Source of the DNA: Anaerorhabdus sp964386325
Lineage (GTDB): Bacteria; Bacillota_I; Bacilli_A; Erysipelotrichales; Erysipelotrichaceae
NCBI GenBank assembly: GCA_964386325.1
Contig: CAYLQY010000016.1
Coordinates: 1-64,000 of the forward strand
Length of the DNA stretch: 64,000 nucleotides
Direction of reading: 5' to 3'
Below are positions 34,275-42,187 of the stretch, piece by piece. The notes beneath the pieces were generated by a model that saw only the letters and a list, made by a program, of their open reading frames with translations, searched no databases and was not told the DNA's origin. The stretch's first letter is position 1; each line of letters begins with the position of its first letter. The translations under genes were made by a program, and so were the position numbers.

Positions 34275-35891
34275 TTATTGAATTTTAATTATTCTTTCAG
34301 TACCTGTTGGATTTATATAATTATCTGAATTTTCATCATACTGATTATTAAAGAAATTAACAACGGCATCATAATCCATGGTAATTTGACTAGCTATTAC
34401 TTTGTTTCCATTAAACATTGAATATCCATCACCATTTTGAAGTAAAGTATATTCAGGTCCACCAACTGTGTAAGTCTTATTTGGATCAATGTCTTCACCA
34501 TTTACTTTGACATTTTTGACACGGCGTTCTCCTTCTATTCCTACAAACATATTATTTTCATCACGTAGTACTGGAGTAGGAACTTCACTATCATATTCAA
34601 ATGTTAAACCTGATACATGTAAGAATCCTCCAAATTCAGCAGGAATCGCGTATACACTTAATTCTAGTGCATCCAAAATCTGTTGACCCGTTGCTTCAAT
34701 CATACAAAGTTGATTGCCATAAGGCAGCACATTTAATATATCACCATATGTAATTTCTCCTTGCATTAAATTTTTACGAATACCACCACCATTTTGAATT
34801 GCAATTTCGGCACCTGTTGCTTCTTTAAATGCATCTGCACATAAATCTCCAAGATTTGTTTCTGTTGTCCTGATAATACGATTCCCTGAAACTAAATCTT
34901 CAATGATTAAATCATTATTAATTGTCGTTACTGGTTTCATAAGTATTTTCTCAAATTCATCTTTTCTTGCTTGGACAAAAGTTGTCATTGCGGAATCTTT
35001 TTCTTTAACTTCTGCGATTAATCCAGTTGTAATATTTCCATTTTTATCAATTAATAAATATCCTATATTCTCTAGTCCTGATCCAGTTGATGTTAATAAG
35101 ATACGCTCACCATCACTATTTTTAACACGCATGCATTCTGCAATACTATGTGAATGACCATCCAAAACAACATCTATTCCATTAGTTTTTTCAATTAATG
35201 TTGTTGATAAATAAGGTGCTGTAGATTCATCTATACCTAAATGAGTCATCGCAATTACATAATCTGCACCTTCTTTACGAACCGCATCAACGGTGTTTTG
35301 AACAGCTGTCCAAAGTTTATCACCGCTATCATCTTGCATGAAAGAATAAATAAATTCTCCTTTATCATTCTGAAAATAAATAGGTGTGCTTGAGGTAATT
35401 GTTCGTGGAGTTGATACACCAATGAATCCAATTTTGATGCCATCTCTTTCTACAATTTTATATGGTTGATAAACAGGTTGTTCCGTTTCAATATCAATGA
35501 AATTAAGCGAAAGGAATGGAAATGTTGCAAGTTCAGAAAGAAGTTTTAAATCTTCTTGTCCATAGTCAAACTCATGATTTCCTAATGTCATCGCATCATA
35601 TCCTAATTCATTCATTACTTCTATCGGGATACTTCCTGATGATAACTTTCCAATCGGAGTTCCCTGAATCGCATCCCCCGTATCTACTAAAATAACATCA
35701 ACATTATCTGCCAATAATTCATTTTTAAAAGCCGCCAGACCATCATAGCCAATTGTACTATCTAAATTCACATGAACATCCCCTGTATAAAGAACTGCAA
35801 TATCTTTTGTTCTCTTGGATGACGTCGTTGTACATGCTGATAATGTAATAATTAGAACAATCGTCAATAAAATCTTACCTATTCTTTTCAT
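34275..35891 (-). CDS. 5'-nucleotidase / UshA-like metallophosphatase lipoprotein
   Basis: 538 residues. Lipobox LSAC (Cys20) anchors the protein outside the membrane. The metallophosphatase domain has TGDVHVN, DTGDAIQGTP, LGNHEFDYG, THLG and DGHSHS, providing the dimetal ligands; the C-terminal 5'-nucleotidase domain has NGGGIRKNLMQGEITYGD and the substrate-stacking NGDGYSMF. It releases nucleosides and phosphate from extracellular nucleotides. Monocistronic; start after GAGGAGG. Confidence 0.94.
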   Translation of the reverse strand: MKRIGKILLTIVLIITLSACTTTSSKRTKDIAVLYTGDVHVNLDSTIGYDGLAAFKNELLADNVDVILVDTGDAIQGTPIGKLSSGSIPIEVMNELGYDAMTLGNHEFDYGQEDLKLLSELATFPFLSLNFIDIETEQPVYQPYKIVERDGIKIGFIGVSTPRTITSSTPIYFQNDKGEFIYSFMQDDSGDKLWTAVQNTVDAVRKEGADYVIAMTHLGIDESTAPYLSTTLIEKTNGIDVVLDGHSHSIAECMRVKNSDGERILLTSTGSGLENIGYLLIDKNGNITTGLIAEVKEKDSAMTTFVQARKDEFEKILMKPVTTINNDLIIEDLVSGNRIIRTTETNLGDLCADAFKEATGAEIAIQNGGGIRKNLMQGEITYGDILNVLPYGNQLCMIEATGQQILDALELSVYAIPAEFGGFLHVSGLTFEYDSEVPTPVLRDENNMFVGIEGERRVKNVKVNGEDIDPNKTYTVGGPEYTLLQNGDGYSMFNGNKVIASQITMDYDAVVNFFNNQYDENSDNYINPTGTERIIKIQ

Positions 35892-35986
35892 GCAACTCCT
35901 CCTCGTATATATCTTTATAACTATTATACATTGTCTTAGACTTTATTATTTATGAAATATGAATAACTCTAACGCCATCTGTATCA

Positions 35987-36886
35987 TTAAATTTTTGTAA
36001 TAACTGTTTTCGAAAAATCGCTATGAATAGGTGTTCTTTCTATTTGATAAATATGCTTTGGTAAAAGTTCTTCAAAGAATGGAATAGAGGGTGCATAGAT
36101 CCATTGTCCATGTTTTTTTAATGACCTTAGTATTCTCATATAGGTTGCAGCATATTGATTAGCGATGTCTTCTTCTTGTAAATGGTGATAAAGAAAATGG
36201 CTGGTGAAGGATAAATTAGAAATAATTGTGCCCCATTTCTCTTTTCCATAGTTAAACACAAACCAGTCAACAGATGAACAATCATATGCAGAAGTTTCTC
36301 GATCAATACCATAAGCTTCGATATGCACACTTCGTAGATACGTCACTAGATTCGCTTGCATACCACAGCCAATATCTAATAGTGGTTCGTTTATTTCAAG
36401 CACATCGATATTTAATAATTTGCATAAAAACTCACCTGAATACTGTGCACAAACATATTGTTGTGCCATTTTATTATCATTATGATTAATCTGATAAATA
36501 GAAGGATTACTCATTTTAATAAATGTTGAAATACGTTGATAATGCCTTTCTTCAATTTCTCTTAAAGGTTGTTGTAAATCTTTAAGTTCATTCAACAAAG
36601 ACAAATAAATGGTACGAATATATCTTTGTGAATCTTCATTGAAATAAATATACTGATTAACTTTATAAAACTCGTCTAGAAACTGATCCTGATATTTATA
36701 AGCCATGTAATTGATTTGTTCTTTGGAAAGTAAACAAATATATTTCCTTAATTTGGATAAAGTTGCCATCGTACTTTTGTGAAAAGAGAGTTGATTTGTA
36801 TTACAGAAAATATTTTTATTTGTATTCGCTACGAATTGATTTTCCATCATTTGCGTTATCTGTTCCAAAACATTCTGATTTAACAT
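35987..36886 (-). CDS. putative class I SAM-dependent methyltransferase
   Basis: 299 residues. A helical N-terminal half without recognised motifs is followed by a Rossmann-like part with LDIGCGMQANLVTYLRSVHIEAYGID, the SAM-binding motif I and II, and IISNLSFTSHFLYHH around motif IV. The C-terminus ends in TVITKI. Target unknown. Good ribosome site GGAGGAG. No operon partner is obvious. Confidence 0.7.
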   Translation of the reverse strand: MLNQNVLEQITQMMENQFVANTNKNIFCNTNQLSFHKSTMATLSKLRKYICLLSKEQINYMAYKYQDQFLDEFYKVNQYIYFNEDSQRYIRTIYLSLLNELKDLQQPLREIEERHYQRISTFIKMSNPSIYQINHNDNKMAQQYVCAQYSGEFLCKLLNIDVLEINEPLLDIGCGMQANLVTYLRSVHIEAYGIDRETSAYDCSSVDWFVFNYGKEKWGTIISNLSFTSHFLYHHLQEEDIANQYAATYMRILRSLKKHGQWIYAPSIPFFEELLPKHIYQIERTPIHSDFSKTVITKI

Positions 36887-36942
36887 CTTTATTCTCCTCC
36901 ACTTGATAGAGGTATTATAACATATGGCTCTATTAACATCTC

Positions 36943-37362
36943 TTAATTAAAGTATTCATTTATTGATTCAATTATTAATTTATGGTCATCCAGTGAATCA
37001 GCCATTCCAGAAACGCAAATGATAACACTCATTTTATTGTTAATATAGAGTGGATATCCTCCACCAAATAGTTTTAATGTCCTGTCTCTTTTTAGTTCAT
37101 CATAACTATGATGCAATTCATTCATCTCCATGATATAAGCCGAAGAAAATCCTGTTTTCAAAACTGTCTGTCTTTTCCCTTCTAACCAATGAAGATTATT
37201 ACTATCTCTCCCATCCATGAAGTATTGATATATCATAAAATCATCAACATAAATTTGGATGGCTACTGTGGCATTTATTTCTTTTGCTTTATTAACAATC
37301 AAATTTCCTATATTGAAACAATCATCATGTTTAATTCCTTCAATAGTTGTATATTTTTCCAT
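36943..37362 (-). CDS. UPF0303 / HbpS-like heme-degrading-domain protein
   Basis: 139 residues of the GlcG/HbpS-like fold: ATVAIQIYVDDFMIYQYFMDGRDSNNLHWLEGKRQTVLKTG, then LFGGGYPLYINNKMSVIICVSGMADSLDDHKLIIESI, the pattern of UPF0303 proteins. Related proteins bind heme or small redox molecules. Its ATG directly follows the stop of the aldo/keto reductase gene, so the two are coupled and likely share the MerR-controlled promoter. Confidence 0.85.
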   Translation of the reverse strand: MEKYTTIEGIKHDDCFNIGNLIVNKAKEINATVAIQIYVDDFMIYQYFMDGRDSNNLHWLEGKRQTVLKTGFSSAYIMEMNELHHSYDELKRDRTLKLFGGGYPLYINNKMSVIICVSGMADSLDDHKLIIESINEYFN

Positions 37363-38349
37363 TTATTTTTTCACCGCCATCATTCCAACTAGTGCATGCG
37401 GTTTATATATTTCTTCAAGGTACTCTTTTTCATTGTCATTCAATTCTATCTCTACTGCTTTTATAACTCCATCAAGGTGTTGTTTTTTTGTAGCACCAAT
37501 GATAGGTGATGTTACTTTAGACATCAGCCAAGCCAATGATATTTCTGTCATTGAACTATTTTTTTGCAAAGCCAATTCTTCTACTCTTAGTATAATAGCA
37601 AGGTCATCCTGCATAGTTGCATCATATTTATCCTTTGCATATTGATCTTCAGATATACGTTTTGATTGTTCACCTGGATGTTTTGCTAAACGCCCACTTG
37701 CTAAGGCACTATAGGGTGTCATTGCAATATTTTCTTCTTTACATAAGGGAACCATTTCTCTTTCTTCTTCTCTAAATATCAAATTATAATGCCCTTGTAC
37801 AGATACAAACTGTGCCCATCCATGTGCTTTGACAATAGCATTTGCCTTTGCTAATTGCCACGCAAAACAATTGGATATACCTATGTATCTCACTTTTCCA
37901 CTTTCCACAGCTTCATTTAAACCCTCTAATATTTCCTCAATTGGTGTACGATAATCCCAACTGTGCATGATATACAAATCAATATAATCCATTTGTAATC
38001 TTTTTAATGAAGCATCAAGACAATTTAACACATGCTGCTTTCCAGTTATTCCATCTTGAACTTCTTGATCCGTACGGTTATTAAATTTTGTTGCTACTAT
38101 GACATCAGCTCGATTAGCAAAATCAGCAATTGCGCGTCCTAAAAACTCTTCACTTGTTCCACCTTGATAAGCCATAGCAGTATCAAAAAAATTAATCCCA
38201 TTGTCTAATGCATACTTTATAATCTCTCTAGATTCAGATTCCTGCAGTGTCCATGAGTGCATACCAGAACTTGATTCCCCAAATCCCATACATCCTAGGC
38301 AAACTTTAGATACCTTTAAATCACTATTTCCTAATGTTACATATCTCAT
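37363..38349 (-). CDS. aldo/keto reductase
   Basis: 328 residues, (beta/alpha)8 NADPH-dependent reductase. Catalytic residues D56 (FFDTAMAYQGG), Y61 and K88 (VIVATKF) and the His in YIMHSWDYR are present; late motifs PIIGATKKQHLDGVIKAVEIELNDNE are normal. Likely reduces reactive aldehydes or ketones. First gene of an operon with the UPF0303 protein; a MerR-type promoter with an 18-base palindrome lies just upstream. Confidence 0.95.
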   Translation of the reverse strand: MRYVTLGNSDLKVSKVCLGCMGFGESSSGMHSWTLQESESREIIKYALDNGINFFDTAMAYQGGTSEEFLGRAIADFANRADVIVATKFNNRTDQEVQDGITGKQHVLNCLDASLKRLQMDYIDLYIMHSWDYRTPIEEILEGLNEAVESGKVRYIGISNCFAWQLAKANAIVKAHGWAQFVSVQGHYNLIFREEEREMVPLCKEENIAMTPYSALASGRLAKHPGEQSKRISEDQYAKDKYDATMQDDLAIILRVEELALQKNSSMTEISLAWLMSKVTSPIIGATKKQHLDGVIKAVEIELNDNEKEYLEEIYKPHALVGMMAVKK

Positions 38350-38393
38350 CTTTTAGTCCTCCTTGACTGTAGTTTTATCATTTGATATCATCA

Positions 38394-38423
38394 GCTTAAA
38401 CCTTAGACTATAGTCTAAGTCAA
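38394..38423 (-). promoter_or_regulatory. MerR-type promoter of the aldo/keto reductase operon
   Basis: On the minus strand TTGACT (38423-38418) and TAAGCT (38399-38394) are 18 bases apart, with the perfect 18-base palindrome CTTAGACTATAGTCTAAG (38402-38419) filling the spacer. Long spacers bearing a palindrome are the signature of MerR activation. The core resembles the CTTAGAGT-n-ACTCTAAG box of aldehyde-responsive MerR proteins such as AdhR. Confidence 0.8.
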
Positions 38424-38432
38424 GGAGGATTT

Positions 38433-38903
38433 ATGCAAAAATCTTTTTACACAATAAAAGATATATCTAAAAAAACAGGAATGTCAGCACATACACTCCG
38501 TTACTATGATAAAAAAGGATTATTAACGTTTGTGAAAAGAAGTGAATCAGGTATCCGGTTATTTACTGAAGAAGATTTCGATTCCCTATACACAATCCAC
38601 TGTTTAAAAGATTCAGGAATGTCTTTAGCTAAGATAAAAGAATTTATGGATCTATATAATCAAGGAAATGAAACAATCGCTGCCCGTGGTAAGATTTTTC
38701 AAGATCAAAAAAATCAAGTTAAACAACAAATAAAACTTTTAAATGAGATGTTGGAGATCATTGAATACAAATGCTGGTTCTTCAATGAAGCCCAAAAATA
38801 TAATGATGTGTATTTTTACAAAAATATGGATCCTCAAGATTATCCTGAAATCATGAAAAAATTCTTTGCAAAAGTAAAAGAATTCCAAGAGCCAAAATCT
38901 TAA
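38433..38903 (+). CDS. MerR family regulator (aldehyde/thiol-stress type)
   Basis: 156 residues: YTIKDISKKTGMSAHTLRYYDKKGLLTFVKRSESGIRLFTEEDFDSL is the classic MerR winged helix; residues 80-125 form the dimer coiled coil, and a short C-terminal tail (CWFFNEAQKYNDVYFYK) follows. One cysteine (in EYKCWFF) may be a sensor. Divergent from the aldo/keto reductase operon and sharing its palindrome. Ribosome site CAAGGAGG. Confidence 0.92.
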   Translation: MQKSFYTIKDISKKTGMSAHTLRYYDKKGLLTFVKRSESGIRLFTEEDFDSLYTIHCLKDSGMSLAKIKEFMDLYNQGNETIAARGKIFQDQKNQVKQQIKLLNEMLEIIEYKCWFFNEAQKYNDVYFYKNMDPQDYPEIMKKFFAKVKEFQEPKS

Positions 38904-39065
38904 GTTCAAGTGTAAAAAAACCTATTATTTCAAGCAATATAAAAGGTAAAAACAGCTACCATTAAACTTGAGTAGTCTTCTTTTACCTTCAATACTTATT
39001 CAATTTAAAAACTCTTATCTATACCTTGATCAAAAGGTTAAAACGATAAATATCGTGTATTTTTT

Positions 39066-39140
39066 TGGCACCCCCAACCAGAATCGAACTGGTAACTAGA
39101 TCTTAGGAGGATCTTGTTATATCCATTTAACTATAGGGGC
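39066..39140 (-). tRNA. tRNA-Arg(CCT)
   Basis: 75 bases with encoded CCA. Acceptor GCCCCTA pairs with TGGGGGT (G1-U72 and U6-G67 wobbles), anticodon stem AGATC/GATCT with loop CTCCTAA gives anticodon CCT, and T arm ACCAG-TTCGATT-CTGGT. Reads AGG. A T run follows as terminator. Confidence 0.93.
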
Positions 39141-39256
39141 ATACTTTAATATTATAAGCCATTGAAAAGCAATCTTCAATTTAATAAGCACATCTATTGA
39201 AAAGAATTTATTTCTCATTCATGATATAACTATAAACTCGCAAGAAAGGACTTATT

Positions 39257-40129
39257 ATGACTAAATACCAAATTTTTACTGATTGTACTTGTGATTTATC
39301 AAAAGATATTTACATGAACTATCCACTAGCTATTCTCCCTATGGATGTAACTATTGATTCAAGTACATTTTCACACACACATGATTTTAAAAACATGAGT
39401 GCAAAAGAATTCTATGAAAAACTTAGAAATGGATACATGTCCACTACATCCCAAATAACTCCAATGATATTCAAAGAAACATTTGAAAATACATTAAAAG
39501 AAGGAAAAGATGTTTTATATATAGGTTTCTCATCAGGATTAAGTGGTACTTTACAATCTAGCTTACTTGCCAAGTCCGAATTAGAAGATTCATATCCTAA
39601 CAATAAGATTATTATTATCGATTCACTTGCAGCAAGTGCTGGTCAAGGATTACTTGTTTATCAAGCCTTGCTTAATCAAAAAAATGGAATGGCTATTGAT
39701 GAAAATGAAACATGGTTAAATAATAACATTCTTAAATTAGCACATTGGTTTACTGTTGATGATTTACAATTTTTAAAACGTGGTGGTCGTGTATCTGGAG
39801 CGGTTGCACTAGTTGGTACTGCTTTAAAAATCAAACCTGTTTTGCACGTTGATAATGAAGGTCATCTTGTCAATGTATCAAAAGCTCATGGTCGAAAAGC
39901 TTCTTTAAATGCTTTGGCTGACAAATTAGCTACTACTATTACCGATCCAACAAATCAAGTCGTATTTATTTCTCATGGTGATGCCTTTGAAGATGCTCAA
40001 TTCCTTGCCGATAAAATCTTTGAAACATCACACGTTAAAGAGATTGTGATTAGTGATATAGGTCCTGTTATCGGTTCACATTCAGGTCCTGGTACAATTG
40101 CCTTATTCTTCTTCGCAACTGAACGTTAA
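39257..40129 (+). CDS. DegV family fatty-acid-binding protein
   Basis: 290 residues: IFTDCTCDLSKDI at the start, STSQITPMIFKETFE, GFSSGLSGTLQSS and WFTVDDLQFLKRGGRVSGAVALVGTALKIKPVLHVDNEGHL, and IGPVIGSHSGPGTIALFF near the end, all DegV/FakB hallmarks. FakB proteins present fatty acids to the FakA kinase; no fakA is adjacent. Cytoplasmic. Followed by a strong terminator. Confidence 0.95.
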   Translation: MTKYQIFTDCTCDLSKDIYMNYPLAILPMDVTIDSSTFSHTHDFKNMSAKEFYEKLRNGYMSTTSQITPMIFKETFENTLKEGKDVLYIGFSSGLSGTLQSSLLAKSELEDSYPNNKIIIIDSLAASAGQGLLVYQALLNQKNGMAIDENETWLNNNILKLAHWFTVDDLQFLKRGGRVSGAVALVGTALKIKPVLHVDNEGHLVNVSKAHGRKASLNALADKLATTITDPTNQVVFISHGDAFEDAQFLADKIFETSHVKEIVISDIGPVIGSHSGPGTIALFFFATER

Positions 40130-40152
40130 AGTACCATTTTGGTACTTTTTTC
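40128..40152 (+). terminator. degV terminator
   Basis: AAAGTACC / GGTACTTT eight-pair stem, five-base loop, then TTTTC; overlaps the stop codon. Confidence 0.9.
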
Positions 40153-40198
40153 TATCTTTACGATAATTGCGTGATATAATTATTTTCGAGGTATATTT

Positions 40199-40810
40199 AT
40201 GCTAAAAAGAATCTTGTTTGTTTTTCTAGGTAATATAATTATCGGTGTTGGAATTGGATTAACTGTATATTGTGATTTGGGTATTGATCCTAGTACAACT
40301 TTTTTCAGTGGTATTAATAATATAGTAAATATTGGGCTAGGAAATTGTATATCCCTTGGAAATGCTTTACTTTTTATCCCTATGTTTATGATTGAGCGTA
40401 AAACGATTCATCTAGGCACATTTGTGAATATGCTTGGTGTTGGTTATGTCATTCAATATTCATCTTTATTCTTCGTAAACACACTTCCAGTATTATCCTT
40501 ACCATTACGATTTGGTATTATGTTTATTGCGATAGTCGTTGTGTGTATTGGTTGTGGTCTCTATCTTTCTGGAAATCTTGGTCAAGCACCATGGGATTCA
40601 CTTGCTCATCTTGTGAATAAGAAATTTCCTAAAATCAAATACTCAACTGGACGCATGATTCAAGATATCTCTGCATTAGTTCTAGGGTTCTTGTTAGGCG
40701 CTCAACTTGGTGTTGGATCAATTATCTTTGCCTTTTGTTTAGGGCCTGGAATTCAATTCTTTAGGCAATTATTTGAACGCACATTCTTCAAAGGAGTTAT
40801 CTTCGAATAA
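40199..40810 (+). CDS. YczE/YyaS/YitT family membrane protein
   Basis: 203 residues, about six helices: LGNIIIGVGIGLTVYCDLGIDPSTTFFSGI, LGTFVNMLGVGYVIQ and CGLYLSGNLGQAPWDSLAHLV match YczE-like proteins. Bacillus YczE is needed for Sfp-related lipopeptide production in some way, but family function is unknown. It stands alone between terminators. Confidence 0.85.
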   Translation: MLKRILFVFLGNIIIGVGIGLTVYCDLGIDPSTTFFSGINNIVNIGLGNCISLGNALLFIPMFMIERKTIHLGTFVNMLGVGYVIQYSSLFFVNTLPVLSLPLRFGIMFIAIVVVCIGCGLYLSGNLGQAPWDSLAHLVNKKFPKIKYSTGRMIQDISALVLGFLLGAQLGVGSIIFAFCLGPGIQFFRQLFERTFFKGVIFE

Positions 40811-40820
40811 CTCCTTTTTT
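40790..40820 (+). terminator. terminator overlapping the end of the YczE gene
   Basis: AAAGGAGTTAT / ATAACTCCTTT ten- to eleven-pair stem with a CTTCGA loop, then TTT; the stop codon lies inside the 3' arm. Confidence 0.9.
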
Positions 40821-40821
40821 A

Positions 40822-41634
40822 TTACCTTATTTGTAATGCTGATGTATCATATTTTACTTCTGCATGATTTGTCCTAATTAATTTATGTTGGACTGTTTTT
40901 CCGGTATTACGATCAATTATATTTCTATAAATTTTACTATTACGATAAACCTTCTCATTTTCTCTTGAAAAGAACTCATCTTCTACAATAATATGTACCT
41001 TCTCAGGCTGTATCTCACTACAACGTAGTTCACCACATAAATATTCATCTGTTGTATACACAATTAATTGATAGGTTCGATCAGTTGTATTTTTAAAGCG
41101 ATAATCTAAATAATTATAAACAATAGATGTTCCTGTTCCAAATGGTATTTTGCGGTTAAAGTCTGGAAATAAATCATAACTATCATGATGGTGATGTTCA
41201 ACAATAGTCATAGAAGAATGCAGTATCATCCAATGAATTAAATTTGTGAATTGACACATTCCTCCACCAATCCCTTGCGTTGCTTTACCATTAGAAATCG
41301 TAAGCCCTTCTTTATAACCTTTTGATTGATCAGTCGACCCAACTAATTTCCAAAAAGAAAACACTTCATTTGGTTTAATCAATATCTTATTTACCTTTGG
41401 TGAAGCAATTGTTAAATTTATAGCTTTGTTTTCTTGTAATTGTATATTCACGTTTCCTAATCGTCTTCTAATTAGGGAATTATGTTTAATAACACAAACT
41501 GACAATTCTTCAGAACTCTTATTTTTTGCGAATGTTTGAAATGCTAAAAAGTCTTTTACATTTCTTTGCAAACGACATTTTAGTACTGATATTTTATATG
41601 TTAGCGGAGAAATTTCACAAAATAATTTTCTCAT
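40822..41634 (-). CDS. VanW family protein
   Basis: 270 residues with the VanW domain in the middle: LIKPNEVFSFWKLVGSTDQSKGYKEGLTISNGKATQGIGGGMCQFTNLIHW and SYDLFPDFNRKIPFGTGTSIVYNYLDYRFKN. No signal peptide is evident. VanW occurs in vanB clusters but its role is unknown, and here there are no van resistance genes. Third gene of an operon with the EAL protein and the GNAT gene. Confidence 0.88.
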   Translation of the reverse strand: MRKLFCEISPLTYKISVLKCRLQRNVKDFLAFQTFAKNKSSEELSVCVIKHNSLIRRRLGNVNIQLQENKAINLTIASPKVNKILIKPNEVFSFWKLVGSTDQSKGYKEGLTISNGKATQGIGGGMCQFTNLIHWMILHSSMTIVEHHHHDSYDLFPDFNRKIPFGTGTSIVYNYLDYRFKNTTDRTYQLIVYTTDEYLCGELRCSEIQPEKVHIIVEDEFFSRENEKVYRNSKIYRNIIDRNTGKTVQHKLIRTNHAEVKYDTSALQIR

Positions 41635-41653
41635 TTGTTTTTCCTATCTTAAT

Positions 41654-42187
41654 TTAGGCTTGTAAGAAAGAGATAAAATCACTTCTCAAAAGTTCATAAT
41701 CAACTGCAGAACGCTTATTTCCCAATTGGTCTATCCATGAATCATATCTTACCTTGATTCTTTTAAATCCTAGCGTTTCATATACATGTTGAGCACGCTT
41801 ATTCTCTAAATCAGTATCTAAAATAATCTTACTTATATTCCTATTTTTATATAATTCCGAAATAAGCATTGATAAAAACAGTTTTCCTAAACCTTTATTT
41901 TGTTCATGAACATCGCATATTTTTATCCCAATTTCAACAATACTTTTTTGTTTAACTGTGAAACTCATTTCCCCTACTGGTTTATTATCTCTCTCCAGAA
42001 TTAATCGTCTTTTTGTTTCGTCAGAATCATTTGCAATTTGATCTTTAATTTTATCAGCATTTGTATTGAGTCCAAGTGGAAAACCAGCATGAGCCATAAT
42101 GTTTCCATCATTCCACCATGAACTTAACAAAAAACAATCTTCTGTAGTCGCATTTCTAATAGTTAAATTTTTGTAAGTACATTTCAC
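41654..42187 (-). CDS. GNAT family N-acetyltransferase
   Basis: 177 residues of the RimJ/RimL-like GNAT type: ITIRNA-like start, then GEMSFTVKQKSIVEIGIKICDVHEQNKGLGKLFLSMLISELYKN with the acetyl-CoA loop, and ILDTDLENKRAQHVYETLGFKR. Starts with GTG, overlapping the upstream stop by four bases (GTGA) with GGAGG well placed. Substrate unknown. Confidence 0.88.
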   Translation of the reverse strand: MKCTYKNLTIRNATTEDCFLLSSWWNDGNIMAHAGFPLGLNTNADKIKDQIANDSDETKRRLILERDNKPVGEMSFTVKQKSIVEIGIKICDVHEQNKGLGKLFLSMLISELYKNRNISKIILDTDLENKRAQHVYETLGFKRIKVRYDSWIDQLGNKRSAVDYELLRSDFISFLQA

